From Lactifluus volemus (taxonomy: Eukaryota; Basidiomycota; Agaricomycetes; Russulales; Russulaceae), in contig WTXI01000132.1 in the NCBI GenBank assembly GCA_022376515.1, positions 37,002 to 101,001 on the forward strand: a stretch of 64,000 nt of DNA. Reading direction: 5' to 3'. Position 1 is the first letter of the stretch; each line of letters begins with the position of its first letter. A program made the translations under genes and the position numbers. The notes beneath the pieces are model-generated. The model saw only the letters and a program-made list of their open reading frames with translations. It searched no databases and was not told the DNA's origin. Positions 22,888-35,700 of the stretch are shown here, in pieces.

Positions 22888-25800
22888 CTATGAATTGTAA
22901 CCATAGACTGTAGCCCAATTTGATCCATACGCAAACTTTGAGAAATCAAGCCGCGTCTCATGTCCACCTGCAACCCAGACAGTGCTGGGTCTATGAAGAC
23001 ACCGCCTGTGAAGTTCGGGAATCCATAAAAAAAGTTCATTCTCTTCTCCACATATCCAACCATCAATATTGATCGGGGACTGATCTAGGATTTTGTCAGC
23101 ATCTTTTGTTACAACCTCCGCAGATCTGATCCCTGAGGTGTGTCCAGTAGATTGGCCCGCTCCAACCTGTCCTATTGTAACTTCCAACATGCGAATCGTG
23201 CCATCAGCATCGGCCGATGCAATTCGCTGCCCGTCCAGAGAGAACACAACGAAATTGTTGTGTCCAGCAAACGGACCCGCTACCATCTCTCCTGTTTCGG
23301 CATCCCACATGCGAATCATACAATCGCCTGAGGCCGACGCGATGTGCTTCCCATCCGGCGAGAATACAGCAGAGCCGACCAGAGCAGTTCCAGTAAATAG
23401 GCCCACTACAATCTGTCCAGTTGTGATATCCCACACGCAAATCGTGCCATCGTATGAGGCCGATGTGAGGCGCTGTCCGTCCGGAGAGAATGCAACAGAG
23501 TGGACTGATTTGTTTGTCCAGCAAACGGGCCCGCTACGACTTGCCCTGTTGCAGCATCCCACACACGAATCGTAAGATCGGCCGAGGATGATGCAATGCA
23601 CCGCCCGTCCGGCGAGAATGCAATACATCTGACCTTGTCAGTGTGTCCAGTAAACGGGCCCGCTACGACCCCTCCTGTTGTTGCATCCCAAATGCGAATC
23701 GTGTGATCATAAAGGGCCGATGCGATGTGCCGCCCGTCCGGCGAGAATGCAACAGACATGGCCCAATCATGTACAGTAACCGGGTCCGCTACGACTTGCC
23801 CTGTTGCGGCATCCCACACGCGGATCATACGATCAAGTGAGTACGATGCAACGCGCTGTCCGTCCGGCGAGAATGCAACAGATATGACCAAATCTGTGGG
23901 TCCAGTAAACGGGTCCGCTACGATCTGTCCTGTCGCGGCATCCCACATATAAATCGCGTCATCAGAGCCTGATGCGATGCGCTGTCCATCTGGCGAGAAT
24001 GCAATAGATCCGAACCCACGGGAGTGTCCATTAAACGAATCAGCTACGATCTGTCCTACTGCGGCATCCCACACGCGAATCGTGTTGTCGTTCGAGGCCG
24101 ATGCAATGCGCTGGCCATCCGGCGAGAATGCAACAGAATTGACAAAATCGGTATGTCCAGTAAAGGGGCCTGCTGCTATCTGTCCCATTGTGGCATCCCA
24201 CAAGCAAATCGTGCGATCGTAAGAGGCCGATGCGATATATTGCCCGTCCGGCGAGAATGCAACACTTGTGACACAACCGGTGTGTCCAATAAATGGGCCC
24301 GCTACGACCTCTCCTGTTGCGCTATCCCACACGCGAATCATGTTGTCATCCGAGGCCGATGCGATGCGCTGTCCGTCTGGCGAAAATGCAACAGAATGAA
24401 CCCGACCTGTGTGTCCAGTAATCGGGCCCGCTACAATTTGTCCTGTTGCAGCATCCCACACGCATACCGTGCTATCGTCCGAGGCCGATGCAATGCACCG
24501 CCCGTCTGGTGAGAATGCAACAGATATGACCGGATTGGTGTGTCCAGTAAACGGGCCCGCTACGGTTTCTCCAGTTGTGGTATCCCAAACGCGGATCGTG
24601 CAATCCTCCGAGGCCGATGCGACGTGCCGCCCGTCCGGGGAGAATGAAACAGAAAGGACCTCTGCTGTATGTCCAGTAAATGGGTCCGTTACGATTTGTC
24701 CTGTTGCGACATCCCACATGCGAATCGTGCCGTCGCCCGAGCTCGATGCAATGCGCTGGCCATCCGGCGAAAATGCAATAGAATGGACCCGATAGGTGTG
24801 TCCAGTAAAAGGGCCCGCTACGAACTCTCCCGTCGTGGCATCCCAAATGCAAATCTTGCGATCATATGTGGTCGATGCGATGAGTTGCCCGTCCGGCGAA
24901 AACGCAACAGAGTTGACGGTTACTATATGTGTATGAATCGTCATTTCCAAGGCTGGCCAATGAGACAATTCCCCACGTTCCAAGGTCAATGTGTGAGGAA
25001 ACAGGCAAAGGTATTGATTGCGGATGCGGGAAGAGGTTGGTGTGAAAGGGAGGGCAGACACATAGATATGCGGAGCACTCTTCGCCACAGCCATTCCGAA
25101 ATACCGCACAAATGCGGACGCATCATGCACCAATCCCAACAAATCATGCACCTCTGGCTGAGTACGCTGTTTTACCCAAATGTCATTACATATCATACTC
25201 AATTATGGGGTGTACCTACCTCAAGTTGCAACCACGATGATAATACTGGGGAAACAGGGCCCACACGGGTCATAATGCTAAGCACTTCCAGCCAAAACAG
25301 AAATTTTGTCTCGAAGAGCGATCGGACCTTTTTGAAGATATCCTGGTGGAAGCCAAAATGTCCTAAATGGTCGACCCAGTAAACACAGGCGTAAGATAGT
25401 CCAGATGGAATGTGTTCCGTGATTCGAGATTCAAGGTCTGGGACGTCGCTATTCGCGAGATATGACGACTCGAGTTTGCAGATGTTGAATTTGAGGCTAT
25501 CGAGCATTGCGCCAAGGCAGGAATGTGCCAACTGTCGGTGGGCATCGGAGAGGTCCACATAGAACACATCATTCGTCCTATTGGTTAGAAAATCTCGGAA
25601 TGAGGTATGGAGAGGAAGGATGGGGCGCGTATGATCCGATGAAGTCACGTTGCTCAGCAGCGAGCCCAGACGACGAAGAGTCTCAAGTACAGGAAGAGGA
25701 TCAAAATCCTCAGGATCATCAATGGGTGCATGCCGTCGCAAAGAAATTAAGGACTGGATGGAGAGGGGCTCGATCGCAGCAAAAAGTTGTCCCATGATGG

Positions 25801-28269
25801 ATCGAAATAGTGACTGTGCTTCCTCTGATTTGAAGTATTCTTTGAGAACTTCTTCGTACAAATGATCCAACAAACCTCTCCCGCGACCTTGAGAGTGCCC
25901 CAACAGGCGCTGTATGAGCTTCTTCACGCTGAGGCCGAGATTATCAGGGCTATTGATGAATCCGGATGCAACTGCAGCCCACTGAAACAGGCCCTCTGCA
26001 CCCTTCGCTAATCTGGAGCCATGTTCTTTGAAAACTTCCTCTGGGAGCTCATTCCGGAGATAAATCCCAATATCTTGCTCCGTGTCGGCAGCCAGTTGGG
26101 CGTCATTCATGTAGAGGGTACGGACAGACTTCGCGTTGGCGAACGCAGGTTCGATGCCATGCTCCGGCCTCGAAGTGATGAATATGCGGAAGTTTGGCGG
26201 GAGGTCGATGAGATGTTGGGCAAGAAAAGTATGTAGTCCATTTTTGCCGATCGTGATGCCACTCTCATCCAACGCATCGATGACGATAAGGATCGTGCCA
26301 TCGAGTTGTAGGTACTTGAGTGGTTTGAGGAGGAACCATTCAAAAAGTCGAGGATAATCTCGGGTATTACGAAAAGACGAGTTGCCAATAACGGCCTCCC
26401 CGAGGGCGAGTTTGAACGAAGGATAACGATCGCAGAGATCACGAGCAAGCGTTGTGAAGAGATGATAACCATCGTCTTTGGATTCCTCCTTCCGACGAAA
26501 AGCGACATAGGAACCAAGACACTTCTGGTCGAAAAGATGCGCGACCTCATGAGCAATCGAGGACTTTCCTGTGCCTGCCTGGCCGAACAGAACGAGGCCA
26601 CGTTCAGAGTTGGGATCCCCGACCCATTCAATGATGTGGTGCAAAAAATCTTGGCGAGTGCCTGGATGACAGCCCTTTCTATCGTTGAATCGCCACCCTC
26701 CTATAACAGGCGCTTCTCCGATTATTGCCCTCAATTCTGCGCTCACCCTGTCAGATGGACGATCCGACGATTTGCCAGAATCACGCACCAGATTCCAATC
26801 CCTGGTTCGACGTTTTCGTTAGCTGCGATCTCATATCATCTCGTATCTGAAGGACAGCAGCCCCAGCGATGACAGTAGCATATGTGAGGAACTTTTTATG
26901 CAGTCGGATGAGCGTGGTGCGGTAGGTCTCGACCTTGTCGTCAAGCTGGCCGCCGATATTCTTAAAAACTCGTTTCCCTGGAAATCACATGTTAATAACA
27001 AGAAACGAAAATGGTCAAGACGACGTACCGACTTGCACGTCCTTCGCATACGATACGATGAATTCGGCAGATTCGGAAACGCACTGCAACATCTCCTCGA
27101 GGACGTTTGCCTGTGTAGATCCCTGCCGAATGCTCGTCAAAACGTCCGCGTCCTTCGCAAATCCAAACCCGTCTCGTATCGCGACAAGTAGTGTCCGGAC
27201 ATTATCGTCAAGCTGAAACTGGTGTAGCAAGGTCTGGTAGAGAAGTGACAAAAAAAATTGAATAAATCTTCCATGAGCTCCGACAAAGTAAGGACACATA
27301 CCTCGGGGATCTTTGAGAACAGACTCCATGCTAAGCTGGCATAGGGGTTCAGCTGGGACGGAATGAGGTTAACAAAGGGTAGGGAGAAAACATATTTTGT
27401 GCATACTTGTAGGATTGGACTCACTGTGTCCATCACCCATTTGATACTATTAGCGGTAGTCTTCCACGTCTTTACCCCATCCAAAGCTTCCCCAGCGCGA
27501 TCGAGAGTATGTGACATCTCCGTCTGGTTGTCCGCCATCGATGCCACAGGAGTACCGCTCTCGATGGGAACGGTACCCACCCGAGATGAAGAAGGTAGGG
27601 CGGTGGTAGTTGCCGTCGGTCGCGTGGTATGAATAGAATGCGCAGTACCTTCTTCAGCGACAGGGTTGTCCAGATCTGCCATTCTTGGGTTTGGGGCGTT
27701 GTCTGACGCAGTCACAGACGAACTCGGATTTGCTGAGATGGTGATCGTTATGTAGGGTGTGGCCTGCTCTGTCAGGTGTCCATGTCGATCAGTGCCGCCG
27801 AAAACAATATTGAGCTCTACAGGTTGGATGCTCAGCCAGACGCATGAATAAGAATCCTAAAAAGACAAACCGCGTTGAGATTCACAGCCTATTTCCTGTG
27901 TTCCAACAAGGATGTCTTTCTGCATGGCTCTTTTTGCATACAGAGATATTGTAACACGAGAATGTGGTTGTAAGGCACTACAGGAGATTCAGTTGGTGAA
28001 TAGAGGCAAAAGTATAAGAGTACTTACAAAGCATTGACCTCCTCGTTCCACTCCACATGATTCCCCATGCTCTGCACAGCTCGTGTATGCCAAGTTCTCG
28101 CCCCAGCGATCACAGTAACATAAAAACGACTTTCCTTTCGAGAGATGGTCTTGATATGTGGAAGGTTCTGTGCTTTGAGGACTGGGAGAGAAGAGAGATT
28201 TAGTACTTGTGACAGCGAGATATCAAGACACCTACTGGTTAGTTGGAGTGGAAATGAGCTAGATTGCAT
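22888..28269 (-). pseudogene. NLR1: C2-like / NACHT / WD40 NLR-type gene, frameshifted in the WD40 array
   Basis: Fungal NLR-type (STAND NTPase) gene, read right to left. The first exon starts at ATG 28267-28269 (MQSSSFPLQLT) and splices to a C2-like stretch (LKAQNLPHIKTISRKESRF). Helical linker exons occupy 26830-27840. The NACHT exon (about 25220-26788) has Walker A GQAGTGKSS, Walker B ILIVIDALDE and FITSRPE. A 53-nt intron (25167-25219) precedes the WD40 exon. Fourteen 43-residue WD40 repeats can be traced, but a single-base deletion near 23515 (TTTGTTTGTCC, where NLR2 has TCGGTGTGTCC) shifts the frame after repeat 11. The first frame ends at 23406; repeats 12-14 and the conserved tail (GWICGEENELFLWIPEL) continue in the other frame to 22888. 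It could still give a protein with 11 repeats. Confidence 0.82.
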
Positions 28270-28485
28270 ATCAGTGACTCGAGTGCGGCTGAGGTCGGTT
28301 ATTCTAGATGTTAAAGGACCTGGGCTGTATAAATGGTTAAAAGCGGGAACATCGGGAGTGAGAGAATTTGGCATACGAATTGCGAGTTGGTGGCTACAGA
28401 AGAGATCGATAAGGATGAGGTTGATGAGACGTTGACCATTGCCTCGTGGCAGCCACCACATAGACCAAAATGGTAATGATCACTA

Positions 28486-29659
28486 CTATATTGGACCGGA
28501 CCATCGTCAGGACCGCTCGATCGTCAAGTCACACAATGTCACACACGGGCCGAACAGCTATAGCCAAGCTGATTCGAAGTCCGCTAGGGTGAGGTGATGA
28601 TGTGCGCGTTCAAGTGAGAAGAGTCCAGACTGTATGAATTTATCTATGTCATTACTACTACTAGTCTACTACAACGAATAACCATATGAATGACTTGAAT
28701 ATGTGTAGTAATAGTGAGGAGCAGGCCCAGGATACTGATAACTTGAAAGGGGGGTATTGGAGAGGACCGGGAGGTAACATAACTTGACTTGGAGGGCCCT
28801 GGCCCTACCCACAGGGCAGCCTTGTCTGGCCTGAGGTGACTTACATGCAGTGGGGGGGTGGTAGAAGGGGTTGAGGTTGCAAGTGATCGGGGCACATGAA
28901 TGTTTCCAGCCACAGGCCTTTAGGCGGCAGTGGTGGGGGCAGGGTGGGCTGCAGGGGTGGCGCACAATGGTGGCGTCAGGACAGCTGTCAGTGTTGGAAC
29001 GGCGGCGGCAGCGTCGGGACAACAACCGCGGCGTCGGGATAGCGGCAGTGGCGACAGCGAGAGAGCGACCGCAGCGTCGGGATGGCGGCCGCCCCATTGG
29101 GACGCAACCACGGCGGCAGCGAGGGAGCAGGGGCGGCATAGAGGAGAGGACGCAAGGGGAAAATAAAATAAAAGATTAGTGCGAAACTGAAAAAACAAAA
29201 CAATACGACGCACCATAGACCATGCTAAGAGGCCATGGCAGTCGACAGATGGGGGTACCAGAGGGTGGACGACAGACCACGCAAGACCACGCAAGACCAC
29301 GCGATGACGAGGGCGGGATGAAAGGTGACAGAGAGAGCGCGAGAGGGGAAGGCGATGATAGAGAGCGGGCAGTGCAGCAGCATTCAGCGCTGCCAACTGT
29401 GTTCAATAGACGCTCATACTTAAACTCCGACATGCCGTCCAACCGGCATGGCCAATCACGCGTGACATTAGCACTAAATTTTACCTTCGCTCTACCTTGC
29501 TTGCGTGAAGAAAACATATATGGAACACATAATAGCAGTCATCTAGAATACATATTCAAAATTTGGTGGTGATTGAGCAAGTATTCATTGAGTTATTCAA
29601 AAAATCAAAAAAAAAAAGTGACGATCGAGCGGTCCTGACGATGGTCTGGTCCAATATAG
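28486..29659. mobile_element. 1.17-kb TA-flanked inverted-repeat element (non-autonomous)
   Basis: Left end CTATATTGGACCGGACCATC and right end its reverse complement with one change (GGACCAGACC); the inverted repeats continue to about 45 bp (TCGTCAGGACCGCTCGATCGTCA). It is flanked by TA at 28484-28485 and 29660-29661, as in Tc1/mariner-type insertions. The interior is low-complexity, with GGCGGC-type and ACCACGCAAG tandem words and an A-rich run, and encodes no transposase. It separates the NLR1 upstream region from S28 copy B. Confidence 0.8.
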
Positions 29660-29955
29660 TATGATTCTCTCCACTTTCCATGCCCCCAATTCAAGTCTAG
29701 TCACGGCCGCAGTATAAGGCGGAACAACATTAGCAGATATAGGCCATCAATTCGGTGGAATCAAATCGTTACGTTCTATAAATGCCGTTGTGAAATAAAT
29801 CTATTCAACTTATGACCTTAATGGGCATTATATGAGCCCCAAGTTACTTTGGCACTAAGAAATCGAACCGTGGGATCGTCGGAGGACCCCGCCCGCAGTA
29901 CAGTCAGTATCTACCTTCATGAGGGTGTCGTTCTCTTCTCTCTCGGTCACACCGT

Positions 29956-32173
29956 ATGGTGTGGGCTTTCCATATCATTTGGATATCTCTTATTGTCGTG
30001 CTCGTTGGTACTGGCGGCAGCAATGCCCTTCACGAGCATGTCCTCCATCATGCACAGAGGGTCAACTTTCAATATCTCCATCGACGCGCTGCTGGCATAA
30101 CCTCGCATCCCGATCAAGGGGCTGAGGTGCCGGCGCATGCCAGCACATTACAAGCACCACTCGTCGTCGCCGTCGTGGCATCCGAGTTCTCCGTTCAGAC
30201 GTTCACCCAGCCACTCGATCACTTTGACAACACCACCGACGCGACGTTTCAACAACGTTTCTGGGTCAACATACGACACTATAAACCACGTCCTGGCTCA
30301 CCGGTCATCGTTATCGATGGGGGCGAGACTAACGGGGAGGACCGTCTGCCGTTCTTGGACACAGGTGTTGGGGATATTTTGGCACGTGCGACAGGTGGCA
30401 TCGCAGTTGTGCTAGAGCATAGATATTATGGTACGTGTTCCCTGGGGTGAGCCTAGATGCTGACATGCGACCGGGATATGGTCCAGGCAAGTCTGTGAGT
30501 GTCCAAAACTTTTCGACTGATTCCCTAAGGTGCGCTTGTCCTTGCTGCCTCATCCCATGTCGACCCCTCCGTGCGCTCTTATATTGATCCAGCTTATTTC
30601 CTCATCATGCGGTGCTGTAGGTGGCTCAACAACGAGCAAGCACTCGAAGACTCGGCCAATTTTATGCGCAATGTCAAATTCGAGAACATCAACGAGAACC
30701 TTATCCCCGAAAGACACCATGGATATACTATGGTGTTCGTGTGCCCTCTCCGGCGTCCTGTGATGGTGGTCATCCCGTTGTTAATGCCGTGTTTTGTAGG
30801 GGTCATATGCAGGAGCACGGGCGGCTCACATGCGAGTGCTGTATCCTGATCTCGTGTTTGGTGCTATTGCGTCGAGTGGTGCGCACCTTTTGTTTTCAAT
30901 CATTCTTCACAAACGATACTAAACCTCCTCCCGCCCCCTAGCGGCGACGCACGCTGTGCTCATGAATTGGGAGTACATGGACGTCATCCGGCTCGCCGCG
31001 GACCCAATCTGTTCATCCAACCTCGTGAATAGCATCAGCATAATTGATTCCCTTCTCAAAATCGGCCCCCTGCGCGGCCGACTGAAAAGCCTGTTTGGCC
31101 TCAGCGAGCTGGAGTCAGATAAGGACTTTGCCTCGGTGCTCGAGGTATGTCTCGGACCTGCTTCATAAGATAGGCGGAACTAATATGTGCTGCTGGAAAG
31201 TATCCGCTGACCACGTGGGAGGATCAGAACTGGGATCCTGTTGTTAGCTCGACGACATTCGATCAGTTCTGTGCGACGCTTAACGGCGACACGCCGACTC
31301 TGAAAGACACGGAGCGTACGGTACTCCTTCCAGGAGGACTGAAAGCTAACATCGCTGTGTTAAATTACGCCAAGTGGATCCGAGAGATACGCATATCTTA
31401 CCCTTATGCATCTTGAATCACAAAGCTTTTGTGACCGCGAAGAACATTGTCGTACTCTGCCCACAAGATATGGGTTTGACTGTGGAAGATTGCCTCGGGA
31501 CGAACGAAGATTCAAAATATCAGATCACAGATCTCAGTGAAGACTGGCGCCCGAGGGTGGCACACAATGGGGCTACTTGACCGTATGTCTTCGCATCACC
31601 GCATCACCGCCCATGCTGACATCCATTTGTAGACCGCGCCACCAGTTGGCACCCCTACTATTATTTCGCGCCTATTGGACATCGACTATGAGCACAAGAT
31701 ATGTATTCAGGCGTTCCCACCGGGAGAATACTACAAAGTGCCTCCGCTGCCAAATGTCACTGCCGTGAATGTGCTAGGCGATTACCACATTGTAGCTGAT
31801 AGGTTAGCATTTATTGACGGCGAAGGTATGTATATTCAGTCCTTCTACTCGTTTCTTGAACGGGTCCGGCGATGCTGACTACGGATGGGTTCGCAGTTGA
31901 TCCGTGGCGGCCATACACGCCACATAGCGCTTACGGCGGCGCGGAGGAACGTGAGGACACAGTAGTTAGGCCATTCAAAATTATTCCTGGTGTCCTAGTT
32001 TTTTTTCATTTCACTTGCTGAGTGAGATAAAACTGTGGATTGACACGCTGCTAGGTGGTGTCCACCACTGGGACGAGAACGGGCTTCGGGAGGGCGAAAA
32101 GGAACCCAAGAAAATTCGGCAAATTCATGGTGAGATTGTTGAGTTTGTCAAAGCTTGGTTGGAGGACCTTTGA
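29956..32173 (+). pseudogene. S28 serine carboxypeptidase-like gene, copy B
   Basis: Second copy of the secreted S28 peptidase gene, uninterrupted by transposons. Signal peptide from ATG 29956, FTQPLDHFDNTTDATFQQRF, VLEHRYYG with a 5' splice site following, and the catalytic GGSYAG with the serine codon at 30803-30805. SELESDKDFASVLE comes later, and the C-terminus IVEFVKAWLED ends at TGA 32171-32173. A 1-bp deletion near 30700 (AACCTTATCCCCG against AACCTTACGGCCCG in copy A) breaks the frame before the catalytic serine, and the end is shortened. It is therefore probably also a pseudogene, but less decayed than copy A; at least six introns are implied. Its promoter repeats that of copy A. Confidence 0.82.
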
Positions 32174-32741
32174 CGAGACAATCGTATGATTCGCTTGATA
32201 TGTAACTTTTCGTTGGTCTTTAGTTCGGAGCAGCGCAAATACTATGCTGCTAGTTCTCACGCCAAGATCAGCAATAGTTCGACTCCCTTCTATGCACCTT
32301 TCAACTTCTTACAAGGCCCGAAAACTTTTAGAAAGTCGATTTTTGACTTTTCCGCCCCTCATAAATCGGCGTCGTAGTAAGCCCAACGCTTGCCTTGTCG
32401 GGGGTTATCCCCGTGCTTACCGAGAACGTTGACATTCCCTGTACCGTATGTTGAACGCCAATTGTTAGGCTCCCCGGGTACGCACGAATGACACCGCCTG
32501 ACATCTTCAGGAGTCAGGATTCGAGGAAGGCACTGGGCACATGATTGCGTCACGTTACTAGTGGCTTGAGGCACGTGCCAGCCCAACGCGGACCTCAGTC
32601 TCTAGTTCTAATTTGGTGATTAGAAAAAAATTATCTGACTATACGTTCGGTTGTTTATTTATATGAGTGGCACCCAGGCCGATACAGAGGGAACGACCAA
32701 AGAAAAAAAAACATAGCATACAACCTATTCCTTGACCTATT
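32174..32741. other. Convergent 3' flank between S28 copy B and NLR2
   Basis: No gene found. The first part matches the region after copy A (TTTCAACTTCTTACAAG). 32380-32600 has no match at 22.6 kb that I can see, and looks like an insertion or a divergent stretch. Confidence 0.45.
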
Positions 32742-35700
32742 CTATTTCGATAAATTGTAATCATGAACTGTAGTCCAATTTGATCCGTGCACAAACTTTG
32801 AGAGGTCAAGCCGTGTCTCATGTCCGCCTGCAATCCAGACAGTGCTGGGTCTACGAAGGCACTGCCTGTGAAGACCAGGAATCCATAAAAAAAGTTCTTT
32901 CTCTTCTCCACATATCCACCCTTCAGTATCGATCAGGGATTGGTCCGTAAGGATCTTCTCAGAATCTTTTGTTACAACCTCTGCAGATCTGGCCCCTGAG
33001 GTGTGTCCAGTACACGTGTCCCCACCAAGCTGTCCTGTAGCATCCCACATGCGAATCGTGCGATCATACGAGGCCGATGCAATGCACTGGCCGTCCGGTG
33101 AGAAGGCAACGGAGTTGACCTGGTCCGTGTGTCCAATCAACGGGCCCGCTACGATCTCCCCTGTTGCGGCATCCCATATGCGAATCGTACAATCGTTTGA
33201 AGCGGACGCAATACGCTTCCCGTCTGGCGAGAATAAAGCAGAGTTGACCGAACCGGTGTGGCCAGTAAATGGGCCCACTACGATCTGTCCGGTTGTGATA
33301 TCCCACACGCAAATCGTGGCATCGCCTGAGGCCGATGTGAGGCGCTGTCCGTCCGGCGAGAATGCAACAGACCAGACCCAATCGGTGTGTCCAGCAAACG
33401 GGCCCGCTACGACTTGCCCTGTTGCAGCATCCCACACACGAATCGTACAATCGTCCGAGGATGATGCAATGCACCGCCCGTCCGGCGAGAATGCAACAGA
33501 TCTGACCCAGTCAGTGTGTCCAGTCAACGGGCCCGCTACGACCCTTCCTGTTGTGGCATCCCAAATGCGAATCGTGCGACCATCAGAAGCCGATGCGATG
33601 TGCCGCCCGTCCGGCGAGAATGCAACAGAGTTGACCCAATCGGTATGTCCAGTGACCGGGTCCGCTACGACTTGCCCTGTCGCGGCATCCCACACACGAA
33701 TCGTATGATCGTCTGAGCACGATACAACGCGCTGTCCGTCCGGAGAGAATACAACAGATATGAGCCAATCGGTGTGTCCAGTAAACGGGTCCGCTACGAT
33801 CTGTCCTGTCGCGGCATCCCACATACAAATCGCGTGATCATCCGAGGCTGATGCGATGCGCTGTCCGTCTGGCGAGAATGCAATAGATCTGACCACATCG
33901 GAGTGACCAGTAAACGAGTCAGCTACGATTTGTCCTACTGCGGCGTCCCACACGCGAATCGTGCCGTCGTCCGAGGCCGATGCAATGCGCTGTCCATCTG
34001 GCGAGAATGCAACAGAATTGACAAAATCGGTGTGTCCGGTAAACGGGCCTGCTACTATCTCTCCTATTGTGGCATCCCACAAGCAAATCGTGCGATCGTA
34101 AGAGGCCGATGCGATATGTTGCCCGTCCGGCGAGAATGCAACACTTGTAACATGTTTGGTGTGTCCAATAAATGGGCCCGCTACGGCCTCTCCCGTTGTG
34201 ATATCCCACACGCGGATTGTGTGGTCATCCGAGGCCGATGCGATGCGCTGTCCGTCCGGCGAAAATGAAACAGATCTAACCCAATCGGTGTGACCAGTAA
34301 ACGGGCCCGCTATGATCTGTCCTGTTGCGGCATCCCACACGCATATCGTACTATCATTCGAGGCCAATGCAATGCACCGCCCGTCTGGTGAGAATGCAAC
34401 AGATATGACCGGATTGGAGTGTCCAGTAAGCGGGCCCGCTACGGTTTCTCCCGTTGTGGTATCCCAAACGCGAATTGTGCAATCCCGCGAGGCCGATGCA
34501 ACGTGCCGCCCGTCCGGGGAGAATGAAACAGAAAGGATCTCTGTTGTATGTCCAGTAAATGGGTCCGTTACGATTTGTCCTGTTGCGACATCCCACACCC
34601 GAATCGTCCGGTCGGACGAGCTCGATGCAATGCGCTGCCCGTCCGGCGAAAATGCAACAGAATTGACGAAACTGGTGTGTCCAGTGAACGGGCCCGCTAC
34701 GATCTCTCCCGTCGTGGCGTCCCAAACGCAAATTGTGCTATCTCCAGAGGCCGATGCGATGCGTTGCCCGTCCGGCGAAAATGCCACAGACAAGACCCAG
34801 GCACTATGTGCATGAATCGTCATTTCCAATGCTGGCCAATGAGACAACTCCCCACGTTCCAAGGTCAATGTGTGAGGAAACAGGCAAAGGTATTGATTGC
34901 GGATGCGGGAAGAGGTTGGTGTGAAAGGGAGGGCAGAAACATAGATATGCGGAGCACTCTTCGCCACGGCCATTCCGAAATACCGCACAAATGCGGACGC
35001 ATCATGCACCAATCCCAACAAATCCTGCACTTCTGGTTGAGTACGCTGTTTTACACAAATGTCATTACATGTCATACTCAATTATGGGTGTACCTACCTC
35101 AAGCTGCAACCACGATGACAATACTGGTGAAATAGGGCCCACACGGCTCTTGATGCTAAGCACTTCCAGCCAAAACAGAAATTTTGTCTCGAAGAGCGAT
35201 CGGACCTTCTTGAAGATATCCTGGTCGAAGCCAAAATGTCCAAAATGATCGACCCAGTAAATACACGAGTATGATAGTCCAGATGGAATGTGTTCGGCGA
35301 TTCGAGATTCAAGGTCAGGGACGTCACTGTTCGCGAGATATGACGACTCGAGTTTGCAGATGTTGAATTTCAGGCTATTTAGCATTAAGCCAAGGCATGA
35401 ATATGCCAACTGTCGGTGGGCGTCTGCGAGGTCCACATAAAACACATTGCTCGTCTTGTTGATTAGAAAATCACGGAATGAGGTATGGAGAGGAACGATG
35501 GGATGCGTTTGATGAGATGAAGTCACGTTACTCAGCAGCGAGCCGAGGTGACGGAGAATTTCAAGAATAGGAATAGGATCGAAATCCTCAGGGTCGTCAA
35601 TGGGTGCATGCCGTCGCAAAGAAATTAAGGACTGGATAGAGAGGGGCTCGATCGCAGCAAAAAGCTGTCCCATGATGGACCGAAATAGTGTCTGTGCTTC

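Noticed and set aside
28669..29139. Minus-strand 156-residue Arg/Pro/Cys-rich frame
   Set aside because: It lies in the low-complexity interior of a non-autonomous element; composition follows the GGCGGC repeats.
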